Below, in pieces: positions 8,009 through 14,965 of a stretch of DNA of 26,792 nt. The stretch spans positions 1-26,792 of the forward strand of contig DATFFO010000174.1 of assembly GCA_035250025.1 (NCBI GenBank), given 5' to 3'. The stretch is from DATFFO01 sp035250025. Its GTDB lineage: Bacteria; Actinomycetota; Acidimicrobiia; Spongiisociales; ZC4RG35. Numbering within the stretch: the first letter of the stretch is position 1; each line of letters begins with the position of its first letter. The notes beneath the pieces are model-generated. The model was not told the origin of the DNA. It was given only the letters and a program-made list of their open reading frames with translations, and did no database searches. The translations under genes were made by a program, and so were the position numbers.

Positions 8009-8395
8009 ATGGCGTTAGAAGACACGACCGCCCGACTGGCTTCCGGGCCCAACTTCGCCGTCCTCACGACGATGATGCCGGACGGCACCGCCCAGTCCCA
8101 TGTCATGTGGGTCGACACAGACGGCGACAACATCCTCGTCAATACCGACCCGCTCCGCCAGAAAGCGCGCAATGTGGAGCGTGATCCGAGGGTGACCGTC
8201 ACGGTCCTCGACCGCCAGGATCCCTACCGCTTCTCGGAGGTGCGGGGAACGGTGATCGACAGGATCGATGGCGACCGGGCCCGGGACCACATCGACGAGC
8301 TGTCGCGCAAGTACCACGGCCACGACTACACCAACCCGACTCCCAACGGCCGCGTCATCCTCGTGATCAGGCCCGATCGCGAGCTGGTGCGTTAG
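8009..8395 (+). CDS. PPOX-class (pyridoxamine 5'-phosphate oxidase fold) F420/flavin-dependent protein
   Basis: A 128-residue split beta-barrel protein of the pyridoxamine-phosphate-oxidase-like family, in the size range of actinobacterial F420-dependent PPOX enzymes. Features seen are the N-terminal strand pair NFAVLTTMMPDGTAQSHVMWV (residues 14-34), the phosphate-binding stretch around RQKARNVERDPRVTVTVLD (50-68), and the EVRGTV strand near 75-80. These enzymes reduce or oxidise small substrates with F420, FMN or haem; the substrate here is unknown. It may supply an accessory redox step for the cluster or be unrelated to it. ATG at 8009 has AAGGAG 5 nt upstream; the in-frame extension overlaps the ADC-family gene and is rejected. 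It converges on the aldehyde dehydrogenase, 30 nt away, with no hairpin between them. Confidence 0.85.
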   Translation: MALEDTTARLASGPNFAVLTTMMPDGTAQSHVMWVDTDGDNILVNTDPLRQKARNVERDPRVTVTVLDRQDPYRFSEVRGTVIDRIDGDRARDHIDELSRKYHGHDYTNPTPNGRVILVIRPDRELVR

Positions 8396-8425
8396 GGGAC
8401 GAGGATGGGCCGGGTGCGGGTCGGG

Positions 8426-9862
8426 TCACTCCACCGAGCCGTCGAGGACCTGGAGCGTCTTGAGGTCGGAGTGGAAGTCGAGGGCGTAGTCGCCCCCCTC
8501 GCGGCCGATGCCGGAGATGCCCATTCCCCCAAACGGGGCGGTGAGGTCGCGGACCAGGAAGGTGTTGACCCACACGGTCCCGGCCCGGATCGCCCGTCCC
8601 ACCCGTTCCGCTCGATCTGAAGAGCCGGTGAAGAGGATTCCCGACAGGCCGTATGGCGTCGAGTTGGCCAGCGCCACCGCCTCCTCCTCGTCGGCGAATG
8701 TCTGCAGCGTGAGCACAGGTCCGAAAACCTCCCGCTGGACCACCTCGGAGTCGTTGGTGGCCGGGATGATCAGGGTCGGCTCGTACCACAGCCCGCCCTC
8801 GACCGGCTTGCCGCCCATCACCACCTCGTCGCCGGCGGCGATGGCTCGTTCCACGAAACCGTGGACCCGCTGGCGGTGCTCGGGATGGATCATGGGGGCG
8901 ATGGTGGTGGCCGGGTCGCGGCTGTCGCCCATCACATGCGTAGCGGCGGCATCGTGGAAACGCTCCAGAAACTCGGCGCGGACCGACTCCTCGATCAGGA
9001 GCCGGGTGCCGGCCAGGCAGACCTGACCCGAGTCGTCGTATTGCCAGGCGGCCCGGTGGGCGGCGGCGGCCAGGTCGGCGTCGGCGAAGGCCACCAGCGG
9101 GCCCTTGCCCCCCAACTCGGCGGTGAAAGGCACCAGGTTCCGGGCGGCGGCGAGACCGATGAGTCGGCCCGTCTCCGGGGAGCCGGTGAACGAGATCCTT
9201 TGGACCCTCGGGTCGGACACCAGAGCCGCCCCGACTTCCTCGCCGACCCCCTGGACGACGTTGAGAACGCCTGGCGGAAACCCGGCCTCGTCGCTGAGGT
9301 CGGCGAGCAGCGACGCCGAGAGCGGCGACCATTCCGCCGGCTTCAACACCACCGGATTGCCGGCCGCCAGCGCCGGAGCGACCTTCCAGGTGGACAGCAG
9401 CCAGGGGGCATTCCATGGGGTGATGACCACGGCGGGCCCGGCGGGCTGGCGGATGACCGTGTTCGATGTGCCCTTCGACTGCCAGCGTCGTTCTACATGG
9501 GCGGCGGCGATGTCGGCGTAGTTGCGGAAGTTTTCGGCGCCCCGGTGGACCAGGCGCTCACGCAGCGAGCGCAGGAGCAAGGCGACATCCATGGTCTCGG
9601 CCAGGGCGATGCGCTCGACGTTGGCGTCGACAAGGTCGGCCAGGCGATGCAGGTAGCCGGCGCGCTCGCCCGCCGGCAACGCCCCCCACGCCGGCGCCGC
9701 TGCCTCGGCCGCCTCCACAGCGGCGGCGGCGGTCTCGGCGTCCCCACGGGAAACCTCGGCGAGCACCAGGTCCCAGTCGTTGGGCGAGCGGGTCTCGAAA
9801 GTGTGGGGAGAGGACACCCGTTCACCGCCGATCCAATGGTCGGGGGCGATGTCGAGGTTCAA
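8426..9862 (-). CDS. NAD(P)-dependent aldehyde dehydrogenase
   Basis: A 478-residue aldehyde dehydrogenase superfamily enzyme with all catalytic parts: N151 in TPWNAPW, K174 in VLKPAEWSP, E249 in TAELGGKGP, the nucleophile C282 in SGQVCLAGTR, and E378 in EVFGPV. It oxidises an aldehyde to the acid. In this cluster the candidates are the arylacetaldehyde made from the amine and the semialdehyde made by ring cleavage (HpaE/HpcC role); one enzyme could serve both. No ATG or GTG fits the usual N-terminus. TTG at 9862 gives MNLDIAPDHWIGGERV, which aligns with the family start, and CTG at 9874 is an alternative. The longer ATG start at 10171 would overlap the divergent dioxygenase by 240 bases and is rejected. 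A TATCAT -10 box (9890-9895, leftward) lies upstream. Confidence 0.88.
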   Translation of the reverse strand: MNLDIAPDHWIGGERVSSPHTFETRSPNDWDLVLAEVSRGDAETAAAAVEAAEAAAPAWGALPAGERAGYLHRLADLVDANVERIALAETMDVALLLRSLRERLVHRGAENFRNYADIAAAHVERRWQSKGTSNTVIRQPAGPAVVITPWNAPWLLSTWKVAPALAAGNPVVLKPAEWSPLSASLLADLSDEAGFPPGVLNVVQGVGEEVGAALVSDPRVQRISFTGSPETGRLIGLAAARNLVPFTAELGGKGPLVAFADADLAAAAHRAAWQYDDSGQVCLAGTRLLIEESVRAEFLERFHDAAATHVMGDSRDPATTIAPMIHPEHRQRVHGFVERAIAAGDEVVMGGKPVEGGLWYEPTLIIPATNDSEVVQREVFGPVLTLQTFADEEEAVALANSTPYGLSGILFTGSSDRAERVGRAIRAGTVWVNTFLVRDLTAPFGGMGISGIGREGGDYALDFHSDLKTLQVLDGSVE

Positions 9863-9877
9863 GGTGGCTCGCAGTCG

Positions 9878-9908
9878 TTCGGAACCGAAATGATATCGTT
9901 GGGTGCCG
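9878..9908. promoter_or_regulatory. Divergent promoter with shared 15-bp element (copy 2)
   Basis: TATCGTTGGGTGCCG at 9894-9908 is the exact reverse complement of 4596-4610. Here it points at the dioxygenase, whose ATG is 24 nt beyond it, nearly the same distance as for the decarboxylase at copy 1. Its first six bases are the rightward -10 box. TATCAT (9890-9895) overlaps it as the leftward -10 box for the aldehyde dehydrogenase. An inverted repeat TTCGG-AA-CCGAA (9878-9889) lies next to it on the dehydrogenase side. Confidence 0.6.
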
Positions 9909-9932
9909 GACAACCCTGGGTAGGAGTCATCG

Positions 9933-10808
9933 ATGGGCGAAATCGTCGGCGCCGGGCTCGTGTCCCACGCCCCAACCATCATGTTCGACGAGGCCACCCG
10001 TCGGGCACTCAACGACGGCAAGGAGATCAGCCTGGTTCCCGGGCTGATCCGGCTCCGCGCCGAGGTCCTCGAGCGCCTGCGCCCCGACACCCTCGTGATC
10101 TTCGACTCACATTGGGAGTCCACCGTCGAGCACATTCTGGCTGCCCAGCCGCGCCGCTCCGGGATCTTCACCTCCTCGGAGCTTCCCCGGGGGATGGCGC
10201 AGCTTCCTTACGACTTCCCCGGAGATACCGAACTGGCCGAGGCCGCCGCCGAAGCCGGTCGGGAGTTGGGTCAGCCGACACACGCCTCTCACGACGACCA
10301 TCTCCCCATCCTGTACGCCACAACGAACATCGTTCATTACCTGCGTAAAGACGAGGGGGTGGTGTCGGTGTCCGTGGTCCAGACCGGCGAGCCCAAGGAT
10401 TTCCTGGCCATGGGCGAGGCCATCCGCCGGGCGGTAGAAGGCCTCGACCGCCGGGTCGTGGTCCTCGCCTCGGGCGGTATGACCCATCGCTTCTGGCCGC
10501 TCTCCGAGCTCACCAAACACGAGTCCTCGGACCCGGTCCACATCATCACCCCGGAGGCCCGGGCGGCCGACGAGGAGCGGCTGAGGTGGATGGAGGCCGG
10601 CGAGCTCCATCGCATCATCGACACCATGGACGAATACGAGGAGCACGGGCCCGAAGCCGGCTTCGGTCACTTCCTCATGATGCTGGGTGCCATCGGCGGG
10701 CGCGACTGCGTGGCCCGCGGCGAGATGTTCTCCGATTACGAGAATGCCACCGGCACCGGCCAGGTCCACGTCTGGTTCGAGCGCCCCCTCACGGGCTGGA
10801 CGGGCTGA
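9933..10808 (+). CDS. Class III extradiol ring-cleavage dioxygenase, homoprotocatechuate 2,3-dioxygenase (HpaD)-like
   Basis: A 291-residue LigB-superfamily dioxygenase that aligns over its whole length, from memory, with the E. coli HpaD/HpcB type (about 283 residues). Shared landmarks are the N-terminal SHAP with metal ligand H12, FDSHW with H60, the GIFTSSELP segment (77-85), VLASGGMTHRF with the probable acid/base H185, GPEAGFGH with metal ligand E241, and the C-terminal GTGQVH. It uses Fe(II) and O2 to open a catechol next to a hydroxyl group, most likely 3,4-dihydroxyphenylacetate or a close relative, giving a muconic semialdehyde. TAGGAG at 9921-9926 precedes the ATG. The promoter is shared with the aldehyde dehydrogenase. 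A perfect 15-bp inverted repeat lies just beyond the stop codon. Confidence 0.87.
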   Translation: MGEIVGAGLVSHAPTIMFDEATRRALNDGKEISLVPGLIRLRAEVLERLRPDTLVIFDSHWESTVEHILAAQPRRSGIFTSSELPRGMAQLPYDFPGDTELAEAAAEAGRELGQPTHASHDDHLPILYATTNIVHYLRKDEGVVSVSVVQTGEPKDFLAMGEAIRRAVEGLDRRVVVLASGGMTHRFWPLSELTKHESSDPVHIITPEARAADEERLRWMEAGELHRIIDTMDEYEEHGPEAGFGHFLMMLGAIGGRDCVARGEMFSDYENATGTGQVHVWFERPLTGWTG

Positions 10809-10815
10809 ACCCCCT

Positions 10816-10870
10816 CCATTCTGTGGGTCGGAACCGGATCGAATAGGAGCGAGGGCGACCCACAGAATGG
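10816..10870. terminator. Perfect 15-bp inverted repeat between dioxygenase and GTPase genes
   Basis: CCATTCTGTGGGTCG (10816-10830) and its exact complement CGACCCACAGAATGG (10856-10870) flank a 25-nt loop. The stem starts 7 nt beyond the dioxygenase stop, so termination of that transcript is the simplest role, though no T-run follows. The right arm ends 4 nt before a CACAAT box that could be the -10 of the GTPase pair, so an operator is also possible. Confidence 0.6.
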
Positions 10871-10886
10871 CTGCCACAATTGCCGG

Positions 10887-12551
10887 GTGCCGCCGCCTAT
10901 CGCCGCCGCTGCTCGTCTTCGGGCGGACCTGGACGCCCTGGCCGATGCCGTGGCCGCCGTTGGGCTCGGGCTGGCGTCGGAGGCGCAGGGAGAGCGGCAG
11001 GCCCACCGCGACGAGGTAGTGCGAGTGCTCAGGTCCTACCTCATTCCCCGCCTCGGAGACCCGGCGGCGCCCCTCCTGGTCGTGGTGGCCGGTCCGACCG
11101 GCTCGGGCAAGTCGACCGTCGTCAACTCACTCGCCGGGCGAGAGGTGAGTCGTCCAGGGCCGCTCCGCCCCACCACCCGCGAGCCGGTGGTGTGGTGCCA
11201 TCGGGAAGAGCAGGGAAGGTATGCCACCATCGGCGGTGTCGAATGCCGGGTCGTGGCCGACGATCATCCCCTCCTCACCGAGCTCACCGTCGTCGACACG
11301 CCGGACATCGACTCGTATGTGGCCGACCACCGCCGGGTGACCACCGAGGTGCTCCAGCACGCCGATGTGGTCGTCTTCCTCACCTCGGCGCAGCGCTACG
11401 CCGACGCCGTTCCCTGGGAGGTGCTCGGCGAGATAGACCGCCGCGGCAGTCTGGTTCTCTTCGTCCTCAACCGCCTGGGTCGGCGCTCCTCGGGAGCGGC
11501 GTCCGACTATTCGGCCCTGCTGCGCCGCCACGGTTTCGACGCCGACACGATCCTGGCGATCCAGGAGCAAAGAGTGAAGGGCGAGGCAGGCGCTCTCCCG
11601 GCCAAGTCGGTGCGCAAACTCAGCGACCGGCTCAACGAACTGGCGGCCGAGCGGGCCACCGTCCTGAAGAAGGTCACCCAAGCGGCATCGGCATACGCCG
11701 TCGCCGCCGCCCGGGCCGTCGCCGGAGAGGTCGAAGATCAAGATGCCGAGCGACAAGCGCTCCACGCCGTCGTCGACCGCGCCTACGAGGACGCCTTCGT
11801 CGAGCTCGAGGGCGAACTCGATCGGGGGACGCTGATCCGATCCGAGGTCGTGGGACGGTGGAGCGAGCGGGTCGGGACGGGCGAAGTGGCTCGCTGGATG
11901 AAGGGCACAGCCTCGTGGCTCCGGGGCGCACTCGATCGCATCTCGGGCCAGCCGGTGGCGGTAGTGGACCAGCTCCATGACGAGGCGCGCCAGGAGCTCT
12001 CGGCGGCGGTCGGTGGCCGGCTCGACCGGGCGGCACGGGCCGTGGCGACCGGATGGGAGGTCGATCCCGCCGGGCGCGACCTGCTCACCGCTGACCTCCG
12101 CACCACGGGCGCCGACACGCTCGGAGAGGCGGAGGCAACTATCGATCAATGGCTGGCCAGTCTCACGGCGATGGTCGAGTCCGAAGCGCCTGGGAGATTT
12201 CGGGCCGCCCGCGTCGCCTCGACCGGTGTCAACGCGGCCACGGTCGGGACGATTCTCGCCCTCCTCGCCTCCACCGGCGGACTGACCGGAGCCGAGGTGG
12301 GCGTGGCCGGTGCCGCCGCCGCCGCCCAGCAGGGCATCCTCGAGCACATCCTCGGCAAAGCGGCCGCCTCCTCGCTGGCCGGCTCGGCCCGCGACGGCCT
12401 CGTGGCCTCGATCAGGACCGTGTTCGAATCAGAGGCTCGCCGCTACCACCGAATCCTGGACGCGGCGACAGACGACATCGACGCCGCCGACCGGATCCGC
12501 GCTGCCGCAGCCGTGGTGGAGGCCGAGTCGGAACGCTTCCATGCAGGCTGA
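10887..12551 (+). CDS. Dynamin-family large GTPase, first of a tandem pair
   Basis: A 554-residue dynamin/GBP-like GTPase. The P-loop GPTGSGKST is at 69-77, RPTT (G2-like) at 94-97, and VDTPDID (G3) near 137. The G4 position reads VLNRLG in place of NKxD, so nucleotide specificity may be relaxed. The remainder is mostly helical, with an Ala/Gly/Leu-rich hydrophobic stretch near 450-500 (TVGTILALLASTGGLTGAEV) that could insert in the membrane. Paired dynamin-like proteins in actinomycetes act in membrane remodelling at septa or in envelope stress (DynA/DynB and IniA/IniC types); that role here is inference. GTG at 10887 is the likely start, possibly leaderless from CACAAT at 10875-10880. The stop codon overlaps the next gene by 11 bases. 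Confidence 0.85.
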   Translation: MPPPIAAAARLRADLDALADAVAAVGLGLASEAQGERQAHRDEVVRVLRSYLIPRLGDPAAPLLVVVAGPTGSGKSTVVNSLAGREVSRPGPLRPTTREPVVWCHREEQGRYATIGGVECRVVADDHPLLTELTVVDTPDIDSYVADHRRVTTEVLQHADVVVFLTSAQRYADAVPWEVLGEIDRRGSLVLFVLNRLGRRSSGAASDYSALLRRHGFDADTILAIQEQRVKGEAGALPAKSVRKLSDRLNELAAERATVLKKVTQAASAYAVAAARAVAGEVEDQDAERQALHAVVDRAYEDAFVELEGELDRGTLIRSEVVGRWSERVGTGEVARWMKGTASWLRGALDRISGQPVAVVDQLHDEARQELSAAVGGRLDRAARAVATGWEVDPAGRDLLTADLRTTGADTLGEAEATIDQWLASLTAMVESEAPGRFRAARVASTGVNAATVGTILALLASTGGLTGAEVGVAGAAAAAQQGILEHILGKAAASSLAGSARDGLVASIRTVFESEARRYHRILDAATDDIDAADRIRAAAAVVEAESERFHAG

Positions 12552-13938
12552 CCTCCTGGCCGCCGTCGACGCCTTTGACCGCGTCCTCGCAGCCGCCGAG
12601 GGCCTCGTCGATCCGGCCGTCCTCGACCCGGTGGCCGAGACTGTCCAGGCAGTCCGAGCCCGGGCCGGGTACCTCGGGGACACTGTCGTGGCCGCAGTCG
12701 CCGGGGGCACCGGCTCGGGTAAGTCGAGCCTGATCAACGCTCTCGCCGCCGAGGTCGTCACCGAGTCGGGCGGCATGCGTCCGACCACGGGTATGCCGAT
12801 GGCGTGGATCCCGGCCAATCCCGAACCCGGTCTCGTCCGCCTGCTCGACGATCTCGGTGTGAAGGAGCGCACGGGCCAGGATCTCCATCCCTGGCTGGCC
12901 CTGCTCGACCTCCCCGACACCGATTCGGTGGTCGTCGACCACCGGCACACGGTGGAAGCCCTGCTGCCCCGGGTGGACCTTGTCCTGTGGGTGATCGACC
13001 CTGAGAAGTACCAGGATCGCGTGCTTCATCAACGCTATCTCCAACCGCTGGCCGCTTACCGGCGCCAGTTCGTCTTTGTGCTCAATCAGATCGACCGCCT
13101 GGAACCGGACACGATCGACGACCTGGTAGCCGACCTCCGGGCGTCGCTCGCCGTCGACGGCATCCCCGATCCGGAGATATTTGCCGTTGCCGCCGATCCG
13201 ACGGCCGGGCCTCCGATCGGCGTCGACGAGCTCGTCGAAAGGCTGGAGGAGACGGTCGATGTCAAGCGCCTGGTCTACGACAAGCTGGCGACCGATCTGA
13301 AGGAGTCAGCGACTCGGCTGATGGCCTTGCCGGACATGTCAGGAGGCGTCGGCTTCAACCAACGATGGGACGAGGTCCGAAAGGAGGCGGCTGGGGAACT
13401 GGCCGCCGGCGACCGCCGCCAGACCGAACTGCGGTTGAACCAGTTCGTCGACGAGCTGGCCGACGAGGTCGGCGGGGGGGCGGCTGCGTCTCTGCGGACG
13501 GACATCGGTGCGGGCGTCGTGGCGACGGCGGTCGAGGTCGCCTTCGAGTCCTCCGGCGCCTACCGGACGCCGCCGTCACCACCTGCCCCGAAATGGGTCG
13601 GCCCCACCCGCTGGGTCGCCCTGGCGGTGGCGGTGGCGGGGTTGTTCTGGGGCTTTGACCGCCTCAGGGGCGGGGGGCCGCTGGTCTGGCCGGTGATAGT
13701 CGTGCTGGCCGGCCTGCTGGTGTGGTTCGGTATCGGGACCTGGACCTCCAGCTACCGCACCCGCGCCGGAGTCCGGATGGCGGCCGAGCACAGGGAGTCA
13801 CTGCTGGATCCGATTTCCCGTCAACTGGAGGCCCAGCTGGGGCGAAGAATTCGCACCGTGCTGCGACGTCGGGCCGGGGCGACCGCGGCCGCCACCGAAC
13901 TGAACCTGGCGCTGGCCGAGCTCGACCGGCGGCTATGA
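12541..13938 (+). CDS. YfjP/dynamin-like membrane GTPase, second of a tandem pair
   Basis: A 465-residue GTPase with P-loop GGTGSGKSS at 55-63, RPTTG (G2) near 81-85, LPDTDS (G3) near 123-128 and a canonical VLNQID (G4) near 181-186. Two hydrophobic helices follow at about 358-375 (WVALAVAVAGLFWGF) and 382-402 (WPVIVVLAGLLVWFGIGTW), then a basic, helical C-terminus. This gives a cytosolic GTPase head anchored by a membrane hairpin, as in bacterial dynamins. The ATG at 12541 lies inside the end of the first GTPase gene (11-base overlap), so the two are translationally coupled and probably form a hetero-complex. It converges with the lipid-kinase gene, 24 nt away. Confidence 0.86.
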   Translation: MQADLLAAVDAFDRVLAAAEGLVDPAVLDPVAETVQAVRARAGYLGDTVVAAVAGGTGSGKSSLINALAAEVVTESGGMRPTTGMPMAWIPANPEPGLVRLLDDLGVKERTGQDLHPWLALLDLPDTDSVVVDHRHTVEALLPRVDLVLWVIDPEKYQDRVLHQRYLQPLAAYRRQFVFVLNQIDRLEPDTIDDLVADLRASLAVDGIPDPEIFAVAADPTAGPPIGVDELVERLEETVDVKRLVYDKLATDLKESATRLMALPDMSGGVGFNQRWDEVRKEAAGELAAGDRRQTELRLNQFVDELADEVGGGAAASLRTDIGAGVVATAVEVAFESSGAYRTPPSPPAPKWVGPTRWVALAVAVAGLFWGFDRLRGGGPLVWPVIVVLAGLLVWFGIGTWTSSYRTRAGVRMAAEHRESLLDPISRQLEAQLGRRIRTVLRRRAGATAAATELNLALAELDRRL

Positions 13939-13962
13939 CCGCCCGGTGCGCCCGAAGAGGGC

Positions 13963-14892
13963 TCAGTCGTCGGGAGGACCGGCCACCCACAGGGCATCGG
14001 GTCGGAAGGTGACGGTGGCCGTCACCAGCTCACCGAGCAGCTCGCCGTCGACCTCGAAGGAGGCGCCGGCGGGGGCCGTCACGTCGAAGGTCTTGACGTG
14101 TTCCCAGACGTCGATGCCGGTCACCGCGGTGAGGTCATCCCCGCGGGCGACCCTGTAGAGGAGTGCGGGGAGATGGCGCACATTCATTCGCTCCATGAGC
14201 AGCAGGGTCATGGGATCGGGCGGCTCGGGGCTGAAGCGAATCGGGCGGGCACCGAAGTAGGTGAAGGCCGAATGGAACTGGGCCATGACCCCGACGACGG
14301 TCGCCGTTTGGTTTCCGTCGACAACCGTGACGGTGGGACGCCGCCGGCGGATGTCCGTCCACAGGAGACCGAGGGAGGTGCGCAGGTAGTGCACGGCTCC
14401 GAAGCGGAGCTTGCGGAACGGTTCTGTCTCGGCCGCCGCCACCACATCGGCGTCGACACCGACTCCGAGGGCGAAGACGGCATGTCGCAGGCTGTGAGAC
14501 AGGTCGGACCGCGTTGCTTCGACAGTCGCCACCGGCACGCGGACCAGCTTGGGTTCCCCGGCGAGGAGGCGTCCGGCTTTGACCGGCTTGGCGGGGATGT
14601 TCAACTGACGGGCGAAAACGTTCGTGGTGCCGGCGGGGATCACCGCCAGGAACGTCTCTGTGCCCACGAGGGATTGGGCGACCTGGTGGACGATGCCGTC
14701 GCCCCCCATGGCGACCACCCCGTCGAACCCGGCCGTGACGGCGTCGGCGGCGATGGTTCGCGCGTCCGAGGCCGACGAGGGCCATACTGCTTCGACTTGA
14801 TGGCGGCGGGAGAGGATGCTGAGAATGGTCCGGTGGTCACCGCCGGTGAACTGGGAAGCGGCCGGGTTGGCGACGAGCATGAGTGAAGCCAT
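13963..14892 (-). CDS. Diacylglycerol/sphingosine kinase family lipid kinase
   Basis: A 309-residue protein of the DAGK catalytic-domain family (DgkB/YegS/LCB5 type). It carries the nucleotide-binding GGDG motif (63-66 in VAMGGDGIVHQ), the PAGTTNVFAR stretch (86-95; the family norm is PxGTxNDFAR, here with Val for Asp), and the C-terminal FEVDGE (279-284), whose Asp/Glu usually contacts metal. Members phosphorylate diacylglycerol or related lipids at the inner membrane face; the lipid here is unknown. ATG at 14892 is preceded at 9 nt by TACCCT (leftward, 14902-14907); GTG at 14898 is two codons longer. It diverges from the ADP-ribosylglycohydrolase-like gene. Confidence 0.85.
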   Translation of the reverse strand: MASLMLVANPAASQFTGGDHRTILSILSRRHQVEAVWPSSASDARTIAADAVTAGFDGVVAMGGDGIVHQVAQSLVGTETFLAVIPAGTTNVFARQLNIPAKPVKAGRLLAGEPKLVRVPVATVEATRSDLSHSLRHAVFALGVGVDADVVAAAETEPFRKLRFGAVHYLRTSLGLLWTDIRRRRPTVTVVDGNQTATVVGVMAQFHSAFTYFGARPIRFSPEPPDPMTLLLMERMNVRHLPALLYRVARGDDLTAVTGIDVWEHVKTFDVTAPAGASFEVDGELLGELVTATVTFRPDALWVAGPPDD

Positions 14893-14901
14893 CGACACCC
14901 A

Positions 14902-14907
14902 AGGGTA
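14902..14907 (-). promoter_or_regulatory. -10 box of the lipid-kinase gene
   Basis: TACCCT read leftward, followed by TGGGTGTCG and then ATG. The block TANNNTTGGGTG resembles the first part of the catabolic-cluster element, matching 11 of 15 bases of it. Confidence 0.35.
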
Positions 14908-14953
14908 CCCGCTCTGGGTCCGGGGACCCCTGGAGGGCGACAGGAGTGGTTTG

Positions 14954-14959
14954 TACCCT
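14954..14959 (+). promoter_or_regulatory. -10 box, leaderless promoter of the ADP-ribosylglycohydrolase-like gene
   Basis: TACCCT is 6 nt ahead of GTG at 14966, the spacing expected when transcription begins at the start codon. No ribosome site lies between them. Confidence 0.5.
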
Positions 14960-14965
14960 TTGCTT

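Noticed and set aside
9863..10171. Longer aldehyde dehydrogenase starting at ATG 10171
   Set aside because: The extra residues are low-complexity shadow of the dioxygenase gene on the other strand and are absent from the family; the overlap would cross both promoters.
8861..10348. Long rightward frame opposite the aldehyde dehydrogenase
   Set aside because: It has Gly/Arg-rich translation without family features, and is explained by codon bias of the real genes on both strands.
11127..12347. Long leftward frame opposite the first GTPase
   Set aside because: It has no start signal or recognisable domain; it is a typical mirror frame in GC-rich coding DNA.
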